This document shows positions 40,701 through 51,798 of a DNA stretch of 64,000 bases, one piece after another; the first letter of the stretch is position 1; every line of letters begins with the position of its first letter. Source of the DNA: Daphnia carinata (lineage: Eukaryota; Arthropoda; Branchiopoda; Diplostraca; Daphniidae); NCBI RefSeq assembly GCF_022539665.2, contig NC_081331.1:1088501-1152500 (forward strand), given 5' to 3'. Made by a program: the position numbers and the translations under genes. The notes under the pieces were generated by a model, which made no database searches, had not been told where the DNA came from, and saw nothing but the letters and a program-made list of their open reading frames with translations.

Positions 40701-43700
40701 CTCCGATCTTCCTAAATAGTTTTGACAATCTAGTACACAAAGTTGCTATGTCTATATTATCTATGTCTACTGGATTGCACACATCCACAAGCTGTAACAG
40801 TATGGTACAGACATAGTTATGAATGGCATGATATGGGCATCGAATTTCAAATCAAATTTAAATTTCAGGTGACGAGCGTGTAAAAGAAAGAACGAATTTC
40901 GTTTCCTCCAAAGCATCAACATGATTAAAGATTTTGACTAACGTCGTCTCTATAGTCATGGCAGTGACTTGCATCCACTGCTAACAATTCTTTGCCAAAA
41001 AAAAAAGACATTTCTGAAGTTATAATTATACGCATTTCATTGTAATTCTACTAAAACCGAATTTATCTGCCAAAATCCTCAGGTCGTGACGGTACCGGTT
41101 TGCACGAGCTACAATGAAATTTTTGGATGGATGGGCTTTATCCTTTTTTTCTAGTCCAAAATTCTAATGACAAAAGGCCTGCTTTCATGTTTTGACTCGT
41201 TGTGAAACTTTCTTTAGTTAGATCTAACAAAATGCCTTTGATCCTTGAGCCAGAGTCCTTCCACCGCTGCTGTCGCGCAGGGATGCAAGCTTTACTTGAC
41301 GCAATGGTTGAAAGCGAACGTCAGTCCGCGATCGCGCAATCGAAATCAATCGCCAAAGGGACAATCACAACTTTCAAGTTTCTCGTTGACACCAAAAATA
41401 CATTTCCATTTGGAAAATGAAAATTTAGCGAACGGCTACAGCTAACAGCTTTCCAACCTATGTATGTAACACGTAGCTTATTTTCATTAGTTTCCTTGGC
41501 GAATTTTTTAATACCAGTGAGTCGTCACAAACCAACGGAAAAACAATTGTACAATTCGAACAAGGAACGATGCATAAAAAAATAGACAATTTAATTGAAA
41601 TAGTTTCACTTTCACCCTCTCCCCGAGGCTCTTTTCTGTTTTCGTTTCCCATTACATAGCAAGAAAAGGTACAAATGACGAAGAAACTACTCTTGCGTAG
41701 CTAACTTGTGTCTAAAACTCCGCTGTGCTCGACCACAACGGGGAGAAAATGACAAAGTGATGAATACAAAACAAAAAGAAAAGCAACCATAGTTTCGTCT
41801 AAAAATGACGATCGGCCTGTTGCAACGAACCAGTTCTCTTTTGTAGAGTGCTCGCGCTGGCTATACCAGTTCATGCAACCTGTTGGAAAAGCAAATGCGA
41901 AAGCAGCTAGACGAACGACGACTTTACTTTGGTTAGCCTCTGTAAAGGCGAACGAAAACAGGGGTCTTTATCGGGTATGCCATCGTTCAATAAAACAATA
42001 GCAACAGCTCTAGGTGACGGAAACAACCGATATCGGTCCCAAAATCTGATTTCCCTTTCATGTTTTGAGGCGACAAAACTTTTCTTTTTCACAAAGATTA
42101 ACATTTGTACTGTAAGAAGAAGGAGACTCCATAGGAAATTAGGACAGCTTACCTTAATGTTGACGTTGGAACATGTTGAACGTGAATCACATAGTTTTAG
42201 CGCATTGAATCGATGGAATCAAATAGCTCCGTGTTTGAGAAAGAGAAAGGGTCAATAATCCATGGACAAAGGTGTCTGTTTGCAGGATGGCACACTCAGT
42301 TGAAGGAGGAAAGTTCTGACTCTGCCATTTCAGTCGAACAGATCTCGAAGACTGGAAAACTATATATCGAAAGGCTAGCAAGGCAACTAGATCAAACAAG
42401 AATGTTGTTCAAGGTATCAAACCCTATCATGCATGCACTCTTGCACAGAGCTATAATAGTCAAGCACGATGAACGCCTAATGTTTTTCAAATGACCACAA
42501 AAAACAAACGACCCTGTACTACTACTGAATATACGATCCCAATGTCAACTATCGGCACTTTGCACACTAACGACATAGAAAAACGAGCGTTAAAACAAAC
42601 TTATTCGACCGTTTCTCACTTGCAAAATGCCAAGTATTGGCGTGCATTCACAAAACTGATGGCAAGTCAACGAATTTGTTTAGCTTATCAATGGTGGTAT
42701 ATAGACTGCTAGGCAATCTGTCGAGCCAGGTGGTGCCGGAAACTAGTGCGTCTACAACCCGACTAAACAAACCTATGAGGGTTCAATGTAGGCTACGTGG
42801 GGAGCAAGCTGCCGTCACGGGCAGGTGATCCAGAGGTGTGTATACTTGTCTGCTATTCGACACCGACAAAACAGAATAACGAAAATCAACCTATCCGTTT
42901 CTTCCCATGGCACTGTCTCTTCCGGTAAGTCCGTACTCTATCCAGGTGGACAACAAACTGACAGAGAAAGAGAAACTTGATGGGCTTTGCTTATTATTCC
43001 TTGTCGTTTTCACTTTTTTTCGTGAATCTGTACCATTGGGTGGGTATCTCCATCACCCTGTATTGCGATTTTTTTTAAATAGCCATCCGCTGTGGATCAT
43101 GCTGTGATGCTCAACGGATTCAAGGACGGACCACAAATGAAGGGGAAAACAAAAATAAAGAAAAGAACCAGTTTGGTCCGGTTGGATTCCTCTAGCATCT
43201 GCTATTCGCATTTCTTCACATTTATATGGCAAATAATATAGTCGATATAACATGACAAACGATACGAATAGCTCCTCATGGAGTCAGGACATTACCCAGG
43301 ACAGAAGTGAAAGTTCTTTTTTTTCATGGGATTGTACTGGATTTCTGACATTCACTCTTGTCATTCGGGACTTTACTATGCGTGTCGTCACGTTTCTCTG
43401 GCGACCCTTGGCTTGGATCTCACAGTTTGATTTTGGGCTTACGTCATCCCAGACACTATAATTATCGTGACGCCATTAAGGCTATCACTGTGTACATAAC
43501 ACTGTGGGACATACTATAATGCAACACAAGTTTAACATTTTTAAAGTAACTTGCACATTAGGCAATGAACACCACAAACTTATCATGATGTCTTACTGTC
43601 TACACCGTTGCTCACGAAGATGGCAGAATTGTTTTTGATTACCTGACTTCTTATGACGTTAGGTTTTTGCATAGATATGAAAATTAATTTCTGTTTATCG

Positions 43701-43767
43701 TTTTATAAACGAAAAATAAAAGATTTCCTTGCGATCATAGGAAGCTATAACTGGAGACGCTTGCCAC
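34739..43767. other. Stretch without an assignable gene
   Basis: This probably includes the promoter and 5' leader exons of the minus-strand gene ending at 34689. Frames that look slightly protein-like are 35821-36171 (minus), 41202-41420 (plus), 42213-42494 (plus) and 42637-42828 (plus), but none shows a family pattern. The rest is AT-rich with homopolymers. Confidence 0.5.
42286..42413 (+). other. Orphan exon candidate
   Basis: A 128-base segment is bounded by a good acceptor (TGTCTGTTTGCAG) and a donor-like AAG/GTATCA and is open in one frame, with charged, helix-like content including ISKTGKLYIERLARQLD. I found no partner exon that joins it with confidence, and I do not recognise the peptide. 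It may be a chance ORF (the frame is also open on both sides) or part of an undetected gene. Confidence 0.25.
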
Positions 43768-44580
43768 AAAAATTTTTAAAACTCGACTAAATAAGCCCGA
43801 CTTGTCTTATTTTTTGCACGAATATTCAGTGTAATTAAAAAACGGCTAACTTGACAACCAACGAGTGGCTTTTTATGAATCAGCGTTAAATTTTGATTAT
43901 ATTGTGTGATTTTTATCGAATTCACCGAGATATCATTTTTGGCCGATTTTGACAAAAGTGGTAAGGTTATAGCCTTTGCACTTTTTCATTTTTGGCTAAA
44001 TTTTAAATTTCGCTTAAAATACATGATTTCGATTCAGAATTGAATGCTTATCACGGAAATCAGATTTATTTTTAAATTAGCCTTATGGTTTTTTAATTAA
44101 ACGTAAAAAACGAAGAGTCGGGCTTATTTAGTCGGGCTTATTTAGTCGGCCATATTTAGTCGGGCTTAAGATTTTTTTCTGCAAAAACTGACACTAATCA
44201 AATTGGTTGAATATCACAGGATATACTCAAAATTGAATGCTGATTCCGAGAAAATTGCTATTTTTTTCATTAAGTTAATCATTTTTAAAATACACCGAAT
44301 ATTTGGCACAACGCTAGCGCTGTAGCGTACTGGCATGCTGCAGCGTACTGGCGCGCTAGCATTGCGTGTATTTCAATGTACAACACTCGATGTATTTCAA
44401 AAACGATTAACTTAATGAAAATAATAGCAATTTTCCCGGAATCAGCATTCAATATTGAATTCAATTGAATATATATATAATCAATTGAATATATCCTGGG
44501 ATATTCAACCAATTCCGATGGGTTCCACTTCCAGTTTTTGTAGAAAATTTTTTTAAGCCCGACTAAATAAGCCCGACTTT
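43768..44580. mobile_element. Fold-back (inverted-repeat) element, MITE-like
   Basis: The segment from about 44116 to 44578 is a long imperfect palindrome. The left arm (44116-44284) and right arm (44404-44578) match in reverse complement, including GAATGCTGATTCC, ATTGCTATT and TCATTAAGTTAATC on the left and their complements on the right. The arms end in GTCGGGCTTATTTAGTC motifs. The loop (about 44285-44403) is itself partly self-complementary and contains a duplicated GCGTACTGGC. A further GACTAAATAAGCCCGACT at 43785-43802 has the same orientation as the right end at 44561-44578, so 43768-44116 may be part of the same or an older copy. No transposase frame is present. Non-autonomous fold-back element is the best description. 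Confidence 0.7.
44116..44168 (+). repeat. 14-bp tandem repeat, 3.8 copies
   Basis: Units of AGTCGGGCTTATTT at 44116, 44130, a variant at 44144 (AGTCGGCCATATTT) and a partial one at 44158. It forms the left terminus of the fold-back element; the right terminus carries a shorter run of the same unit in inverse orientation. Confidence 0.9.
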
Positions 44581-44820
44581 TCATTCGAGTGTAAGTAGAG
44601 AATTAACTAGAAGTCTGACCGGTAGATGGCGATAGCAGTCAAGCAGAAAAAAGGCCGTTTTTGTTTTGGATAAAACGAATTGCCATATGCCATAGAAAAA
44701 TCCGATCTTACAGGCCTTAACTCTTGAGTATGCTTTGGTTTTAAGACTACACCAACGAAACATTGCATAACTTATCAGAAAAGATCTGTGCCCTATTCAA
44801 CGAACGAATACATAGCATCG

Positions 44821-44975
44821 GTATGTCTGAAATTGTATTGTTTACTCTTGTTTGCTTGTAAATTAAACATTGCTATTTTGCTCTTTTATGTACATCTATG
44901 CCGAATATCTTATTTGTAAAATTACTAGTCGATTCAGTGCACATTAGATTCAATCGTATTTCTTATTCATTGCAG
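44821..44975 (+). other. 5' UTR intron of the COX14-like transcript
   Basis: A consensus donor GTATGT at 44821 and an acceptor TTATTCATTGCAG ending at 44975 define a 155-nt intron. The first coding ATG of the COX14-like frame follows 12 nt after the acceptor, so the upstream exon (ending at 44820) is non-coding. Confidence 0.65.
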
Positions 44976-44987
44976 AAGAAGGCTGGA

Positions 44988-45239
44988 ATGAAACGGAATC
45001 GAGTGCGTGTAGAGAAGATCTTAGATACTGTTCATCGAAGTCTTGTTTTGGGTTGCGTTGGACTGACTGTATATGGTTTCTACCTCGCAGGTCTTCGATT
45101 CCACAGATACTATACTGTCCTGAAACCAGCAGGAGACGAAAGAAGACGCTTGAAGGAGCTTGAGCTTCTTTCTGAGGGTCAAGATAAATCAGAGTTTCTT
45201 CTACCTGAGCCACCTCAATTAGCCAAAGATAAATTTTAG
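44988..45239 (+). CDS. COX14: COX14-like small mitochondrial membrane protein
   Basis: The 83-aa product starts MKRNRVRVEKILDTVHR, has a single hydrophobic segment (residues about 18-35) and then LTVYGFYLAGLRFHRYY and a charged C-terminal tail. The LTVYG.YL...R...Y pattern resembles metazoan COX14, an inner-membrane factor for early assembly of cytochrome c oxidase (complex IV), although this protein is longer than the human 57-aa form. The start was taken just after the splice acceptor at 44975; a longer frame from 44898 would read across the presumed 5' UTR intron. The stop at 45237-45239 lies 13 nt before the methylmalonyl-CoA epimerase ATG, so both are probably on one mRNA. The family call rests on a short motif; it could be another small single-pass mitochondrial protein. 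Confidence 0.6.
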   Translation: MKRNRVRVEKILDTVHRSLVLGCVGLTVYGFYLAGLRFHRYYTVLKPAGDERRRLKELELLSEGQDKSEFLLPEPPQLAKDKF

Positions 45240-45252
45240 TTGGAACCAGAAC

Positions 45253-45797
45253 ATGATCTGTGCACATGCCATGTTGTTGAGAAGGTCTTTTACATCAAAG
45301 GCTGTTCCAGAAGCCCTTTGGAAATTAGGAAGACTTAACCACATTGCCATAGCAACTCCGGATCTAGCTAAGTCTGCTTCACTCTATAAGAACATCCTGG
45401 GAGCTAATATCTCAGATCCCCAACCTCTTCCTGATCATGGAGTAACAACCATATTTGTCAACTTGGGCAACACCAAACTAGAACTTCTTCACCCACTGGG
45501 AGAAAATTCACCCATTCAGGTGGTCTTAAATCATGTCTTGTCAACATTTCCATTTAGTGTTTGAAATATTTTAATTATTATTCTCTGAAATAGGGATTCC
45601 TGGACAAAAACAAATCTGGAGGCCTTCATCACATTTGTATTGAAGTTGACAATATTCAAAATGCCATGAAAGAGGTGAAAGCAAAAGGTATTCGCTGCCT
45701 TACAGAAGAACCGAAAATTGGGGCCCACAATAAACCTGTTGTGTTTCTTCACCCAAAGGACTGTGCTGGAGTTCTGGTTGAATTAGAACAGTCATAG
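45253..45797 (+). CDS. MCEE: Methylmalonyl-CoA epimerase
   Basis: Two exons, 45253-45519 and 45594-45797, are split by a 74-nt intron and give 156 aa (150 if translation starts at the second ATG, 45271). The enzyme interconverts (R)- and (S)-methylmalonyl-CoA in the mitochondrial matrix, between propionyl-CoA carboxylase and methylmalonyl-CoA mutase. The N-terminus (MLLRRSFTSKA) is a typical mitochondrial targeting sequence. Family patterns are clear: LNHIAIATPDL with a metal-binding His, the join SPIQ/GFLDKNKSGG, GLHHICIEVDNI with the second His, KIGAHNKPV, FLHPKDCAGV and LVELEQ with the metal-binding Glu at the C-terminus. The donor (GTGGTC) is weak but the join is exact against the family. 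No room for a promoter exists between this frame and the COX14-like stop. Confidence 0.95.
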
Positions 45798-45902
45798 GCA
45801 AGGCATGAACATTTTACCTAAGATGAAGTAAAATTTGTTTCGGCTTTATAATTTGTAATTGTGCAACTTGGAATAAGTTGTATGGAAAATCGGAGTTTGT
45901 AG

Positions 45903-45908
45903 AATAAA
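45903..45908 (+). terminator. AATAAA signal after MCEE
   Basis: AATAAA about 105 nt after the MCEE stop codon. None was seen between the COX14-like stop and the MCEE start, which supports a shared 3' end. Confidence 0.7.
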
Positions 45909-46956
45909 TGGAAAGACAACTTATTATGGGTGCCATCCATTCATAACTTTAAGACCTATTTTGGATTAAGAGAACATCACCATTTGTATTCGCATTTCTG
46001 TACACAAGCCGTGAACGAACAAACGCAGGTTGGCGACGCAACACGCACAAAGGTATACGACGAACATCTGAAGAACCCAATGACAGACTTAAGTTTTCCG
46101 TAGGGTTAGCATTGAAAAAAAAAAAAAAAAAAAAAACAAACAAAATGTAATGCTGTCCCAAGTGCTCAACTTGCATTCTTGATGCCATCCAAGATCCGTC
46201 TCGGATCGGCTTACTATGACTTGGAAAATATCTGTTACGTGTTAATATGAACTGAACATCCACCAAGTGACACTGATTGCGGCGCAGCGCTTGACAGGAT
46301 TTTCAATGCAGACAGAATAGATACAGGTAAAGAGAGAGAGAGTGATAAATATGTTTGGTGAATTCCCATGGTCCATTCCAGTGAGCCATTTCACTTCTTT
46401 CCATGTTTTTTCCTTCTCCTTTTGAGTGTTTGGGGTTCTTTTGTTCCACGTTTTCACTTGGAAGGTAAAAGAGAATCCACTAACACAGCGGCGTATTCTG
46501 GATCTTACGGCAAATAAATATCACATAGCTCAGAGAGAACCAACTGCACAAGACCAATGACACAAGGTGCACAGCAATACGAATAATATAAACGTCAGGT
46601 GGGGGGTTGAGGGGGTAGGTAACATGGAAAAGTGAACAACCCAAAAGAGAAATTAAACACGTGAACGTAGAGAACAGAGTCGAAGAAATAGTACCCGTAG
46701 TGCTGCTACAATTGCAAGTCATCTACTACACAAAGGGCTCGTACAGGCGAAGAGAATATCAAGGTAAGGTGGTTTCTGGATCGTTTTTCTTTCTGTCGTT
46801 ATCTGTACCTTGCTTCGTTGAATTAAGTTGTTTAAGACGTTATAATTAAAGTAGGACAGCAAACTATTCACTTTGGAAAGGTAACAATATAGGACTAGGG
46901 AGAGCCACAATATGGCAACACCTAGATTGTTACCATAATCTTTCCTTTGTTATTTG
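45909..46956. other. Convergent intergenic stretch and 3' UTR
   Basis: This lies between the 3' ends of MCEE (plus) and INO80D (minus). It holds a run of 22 A at 46115-46136 and a short GA run near 46330. No gene is seen; the INO80D 3' UTR must lie in part of it. Confidence 0.65.
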
Positions 46957-49669
46957 TTACAATGGATGAGCAGCAGCACCTTCTCTATCTTCGATAAAAC
47001 TGCTGTCATGGTGATGCTGGTTCAAACTCGGTGGGCTAGAACCTCTGGCAGGACTGGCTTGTTGACCACCAGCGACTGTTGGTAGACTTTTTCTTCTGGA
47101 CAGCATGGGGGAAGAAGAAAAGGATTCTTCCGTTGTAAAAGTATCTTCTCGATCCCAAGTAAACATGGTTACGTTTTGATCACGCCTAAGCCTAACAAAG
47201 GAAATATACCTGGATGGATTGTGGCTTGATGAGGAATACTGAGATTGTCCATGTATAGATGATTAGAACCGGGCACGACTTCGTTACCCATTAACAAACT
47301 TTGGCCCGACGTTCCGGCACCCAAAGTAATGAGGTCATGAGCCAAAGCCAAAGTGTGGTCGTCAATTAAGGATAGGTCACTAAGGTCGGACTCAGTGTGC
47401 CCTACACCTCCCATTGTTGCACTTTCGGCTACAGCCAGAACGCGCTCTAACTCTTCAGCTTCTTCGCGGCTAGGCATTGGCACGAACAAACCGCCATTAC
47501 GCGATGAAGAGGCAGCAGCTTGTGTCATAGCAAATATCTCCTGTCGTTATAAGATATTTATCCCAAACGGCTTCTAAATGAGTTAATGCAATTTTAAGGA
47601 TAGACTGGTACAGACCTGAAAGGCTTCGTCGGGTAGACGGTTGAGCAACTCTTTCAAGTCATGATCTTCAAGAATCTCCACTTCGTGATCGACGGATGTC
47701 GGCAGAGGGTTACTAAGGGGCTGTACCGCATGGGGTATCAACTGGGCAGGTGTTGGATACGCTGGTGAACAGTTTTCGGGACTGTCGACAGTTTCCACAT
47801 CGAGCTCCATCCCATTGTCCGCTGCTTCGATGCAATGGATGCGCGTTTCGCTTCCCCCACTAGATCCAATACGTTTGGCTCGGCGCCGGTTACGAAGTCG
47901 GCGAGAGTGGCGTCCCAAAGACGAGGTAGAGCGAGCACGTGCCTTCCTTCGATTGGATTTGCTAGACAAACTTCCCTGGAGGCCTCCTCCATTGTTACCC
48001 GATAGGTCTGGACCCTCAACAGTCTTAGGAGCATTAACTGAAATCGACAAATTGTTGCCTATTCCGTCAACTTGTTCAGCGTGAGCTGGACAATACGGTA
48101 GACCCGAATGAATAGCTAAAACAGGGGCACCACATGGTGTTGGACCTGAAGATTGTTAAGACATTATTAAGACCGCACAACATATAACAAGTTATAGAAG
48201 CTAACCTGCTGTTCCGCGGGCAGAGCAGAATTCAAATAATTGTTGGTCAACGCTATAAAGAATGTGTCTATTGCACAGCGTGGAGCAGGGCAAACATAAT
48301 TCTGGACAACCAGCGTCTTTAGCGCCATTGGTAGAACTAGCTCGACGGAAGCTGCATCGACGTTTGGAGAAAATCTTTATACTGGAAGGGCTCAATCCAT
48401 TCGAAGAGCTGGTGGGGTGGCGACCTTGGAGCAGCATACCAGTCTCGTTTGGACATCGGCGAGCTGCTTCAACGAGCTTATTGGCTACCGCCGACTGATG
48501 TAAGCCACGAAACTTATCTTCTGCATGAATCATTTGGGCTAATTGGAGATATCTGTGCCGAAATTCTCTTTTGCTTCGCTCTAGCTTCAACGCTCGAGGA
48601 CTGTCTGTTGTCGAACGAAGTGGAATAGCAGAGACATATCGAGATAAACCTCCACCAAAGGAAGAAATTTCTTCGTCATCCGATTCATCAATCATTTTAG
48701 GCAAGAGGTATTGGGTTTTGTTCCCGTGGATTGAATCCTCGAGCTGCTGTAGGACAGCAGGAAGTCGGTAAGTTCCTGTCGATGGTTTCGATGCGATAGC
48801 AGCAGCCAAGGCTTTCTTCTTCCTCGATATCGCAACAGATTTCGTTTTGGCATCAGATTTCGTGCGAGGATTGGCTTTGATGCCATTATTAACCAGGTGT
48901 GGTATTGGGGCTAAACTTTTGCAGACATTAATTTCAGTGTTGTCAACACTACTGCTGCTAGTGCTACTTGGAGTTAAAGGTTCAATAGCCAAAGGGCTAT
49001 TTTGAGGTGGGCTACTCATGTCTGAGGGCTTCTGGTGGCTTTCAGAAAGGATTTGATCTGGTTTTGTGACAAGCTCAGTGTCATCACTGAATGTGTACAG
49101 ATCTCCATCACTCATTTCCATAGATGATGATGTAGGTTCATTCGACTGGTTGCTCAGTTTCTCATTGGGTGAAGATGCAGATGAATTTTGTCCATTTTCC
49201 TTCTTTTGATGCCTGCGATCTCTTTTCGCTGCAGGGAAACCAGCTAACTGAAGATGGGTATTGCACAGCCTGAAATAAACATTCACATTGTACGAAAGAA
49301 TTTTTTGAAAATTGAGAAATAAAAGTTGCATTAAATAGGGAACACATATGGGCATCAAAATTGTTGATCAACATACCCTTTTGGATGAGCCATTGAAATG
49401 ACATTAGTACACTTGTTTTGTCCAGGAGGTGCCACAAACGAACAAACACGGAATGGAGCTGAAGAATCTTCAAGAATATGTCTAGAAAATGAAGTAATTT
49501 TATTTTTTAAATGTTGTACCAGCTGAAGTTTTTTTTGTGTGGAAGAAGCTACAAACCTGATGCAGAAAGCAAAGCCATTAAGTCGCCTTTGCCGACAAAG
49601 TTTGGTTGAGAAAGAACATAAGGGTTTCTGGTCAATAGGACTGAAATGAATATGTTTTCCTTCAAACAT
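46957..49669 (-). CDS. INO80D: INO80 complex subunit D homologue
   Basis: Six exons join in phase: 49557-49669, 49377-49481, 48206-49269, 47616-48145, 47210-47540, 46957-47147 (2334 nt, 777 aa). INO80D is a subunit of the INO80 chromatin-remodelling complex in the nucleus. The N-terminus MFEGKHIHFSPIDQKPLC and RQRRLNGFAFCIR closely follow the vertebrate protein and begin a first C3Hc3H-type zinc-binding module whose cysteines continue through VCSF, NKCT and GLCNTHLQ. A second module (CLPCSTLCNRHIL, QQLFEFC, CGAPV, YCPAHAEQ) spans exons 3-4. Between and after them the chain is polar and Ser-rich with basic patches. The segment LLNRLPDEAFQ and EEAEELERVLAVAE near the C-terminus again match the family. 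The last intron is only 62 nt (47148-47209); its acceptor (GATCGAG) is weak, but skipping it would end the protein at 47169. An ATG-proximal promoter must lie in 49.67-50.5 kb. Confidence 0.93.
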
Positions 49670-50527
49670 TGTGCGTTGTGTTCAATGGATGAAAGATTCC
49701 ATCGAAGTGATAAACAGGGACACCAATTATTAAATTATTGTCCAACACAAGCCGTCGTCATCCTGGCATTGGATTGTTATCCAGCCGAACTTCCTTGAGG
49801 TTTCTACCCGTAGGTTTACACAATCTTAAAATTTGTATCTTTTTTAAATTGAATGTCTCGATTCATTAAACAAGAAAACTTTCCCTGTGTAATCAACTAT
49901 AAATACCGAAAACAACGAACAGACGAAATTTCTGATTGGTATCCCAATGTACTTTTTTTTCTTTTTTTTTTTTTACAGTGTTGCATGAGTATTGGAGAAG
50001 GGGACTTACGAAGATCGGATTCTTTTTCGGATAATGGAAGTTTCTTGCTAAATAAAATGATCAAAATTGTCGATTTATAATACTGGAGAATCAATACGTT
50101 CCCACAATCTTTGAAAGCTTAATCAACTTTCAATTTTTTAATAGCATAAAGGTTTTATTCGGCCTGGGTCTTCCAGTTCCCATCTGACCAACCTAATAAC
50201 GTTCATTCATTTATCAATATTAGCGACTCATTGATGCAGAATTCGTGCAGTCGTCATATTAAAACTAAAAACTAAAGCAAAACTTGTTGCAAGATAAAAT
50301 GTCATTCTGTTACTTCATCTACGTCATACTCTGTAAAATAAAATGTGGTTTTCTAATAACTGTTGTAAAAACTAAAAACTCGCCAGTGAAATGCCACCTG
50401 AACTTCAAAAGCCTCGGAGACCCACAAATCTCGTTAAATTCTGAAAGCCAATCCTGTATAGAATTTGTTGTGTACTTAAAATTTCTGAGTTCTCAAAAAA
50501 TAAAATATTTCGTAATCCACAAAATCA
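49670..50527. other. INO80D upstream region and GOSR2 3' UTR
   Basis: The 858 bases lie between the INO80D start codon and the GOSR2 stop codon, both genes on the minus strand. A reverse-complement AATAAA at 50154-50159 could end the GOSR2 transcript. I see no further coding sequence; plus-strand frames here are short and AT-rich. Confidence 0.65.
50154..50159 (-). terminator. Possible polyadenylation signal of GOSR2
   Basis: AATAAA on the minus strand, 369 nt beyond the GOSR2 stop codon. Confidence 0.4.
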
Positions 50528-51293
50528 TCAGTGCCGAAAATACCAAAACGCTACAAGAATGAAAATGCAAGTAATTATCGCTAAGCCATAGAACAGATAT
50601 TTATCTTGAGTAGACCGACGTTCAATCATTTTCATAACGGTGTTGCTTAGACTCAACATTGATGTTACGTCAAGCAGCCGACGATGAGCTTTCTTAAAAA
50701 CACTTTTCTGGGTACGTAAACCATCAAGTACAGCAGTTCCAGTTTCCCAAATATCATCCAGACTCCTATGAATTCCATTTAAAGCGGTATGATGCTGCAA
50801 AGAATGATCTATATATAGTGAAGTCTCCCTGTTGTTTGGTTGGAATGTCTGAGTTAACAGTTCTTCTCTGGCAGCTTCTTCTTGTTCCCTCTGTATTCTT
50901 TTATGTTGGAGCATATGGATTGCATTCTAGGGATAAATTAAAAATTTTTTCTTTATATTTTCAAAATGATATATAATATATACACACTTGTAACATGAGT
51001 CTATCCTGTTTTAACTGATCAACCTTGAATCTGGCTTCTCTTCGTCGAACAGGGAGCTCCTTGTTGACAAGAATATCTAGTCTTTGAATGTTGCTGTAAA
51101 GAAAAATCTTGGAATGTGATCTGCCTCCATTATTGATAAGAAAATTACACCAATACCTCGTGATTTCTTCAAGTTTGCCATGGATTGTCTGCTCAATACT
51201 GGCAGCATCTTTCCCAACATTTCTCTCAATGTGAGGCAGAAGACCTTGTATGTCAAGTACCAACTTTTGCGACTGGTGATAGAGGACCTCCAT
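50528..51293 (-). CDS. GOSR2: Membrin, Golgi Qb-SNARE
   Basis: Three exons, 51157-51293, 50988-51093 and 50528-50926, are separated by introns of 63 and 61 nt and give 213 aa, matching the about 212 aa of human GOSR2. Membrin is a Qb-SNARE in ER-to-Golgi and intra-Golgi fusion, with syntaxin-5, Bet1 and Sec22 as known partners. The N-terminal helical part starts MEVLYHQSQKLVLDIQ. The SNARE motif occupies about residues 125-185, with the zero-layer Gln in GLRTQKSVFK, followed by LDVTSMLSLSNTVMKMIERR. A C-terminal tail anchor (about residues 193-211) ends in WYFRH. The ATG context (AAAAATGG) is good. Spacing to the neighbouring minus-strand genes is about 0.9 kb and 1.4 kb, so these are separate transcription units. 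Confidence 0.95.
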
Positions 51294-51798
51294 TTTTCAT
51301 AGGTTTCGTCAGACAGACCTAAAGTTTTCAAGAATGTTTATGAGTAAGTCTATTCTTTAAATATTCGAAAAATGCTGGTGAATGTTCTAACATCTGATCT
51401 GCAATTTGAGACTTAAGGGAACTGACGCAAACCACGAACACCTTGACCACTATATATGTACGGTTTCGACAACCTATTGCTCGGATTCGGCAAACAACCG
51501 ACACGAATCCAGTTTCCTCAGGCTGTGTACTAAACAGCAACTTTTTCCATCTAAAAAACCAGGAAAAGCTATAATAACATTTCTGGAGTGAATGGTGGCA
51601 ATAATGATATTTGCGTATCGCGTTCAGCTAGTGAATAATTTTTCTTAAACGTTGCCTTATTCCCCGTTTCAAACACTTGTTACTTTTCATGTAATAGTTG
51701 CAATTCATCCCACCTTTTCCAAATGTGCAAAAGAAATTCTTTCCCAAAAGCTCTTTGAGCAAAGCTGACTCCACATGCGAGGATTTTCAAAAAATTCC

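Noticed and set aside
44898-44987. Longer N-terminus for the COX14-like protein starting at 44898
   Set aside because: This stretch lies in a GT..AG intron (44821-44975) with good signals and reads as non-mitochondrial AT-rich filler; the ATG at 44988 fits the family better.
46115-46136. A22 run considered as the poly-A tail of a retroposed copy
   Set aside because: No gene-like or element-like sequence precedes it and no target-site duplication is evident.
47169-47209. INO80D ending at the TAA at 47169 without the last intron
   Set aside because: Splicing out 62 nt joins in phase to a clearly coding last exon ending at 46957, so the unspliced end was taken as intron sequence.
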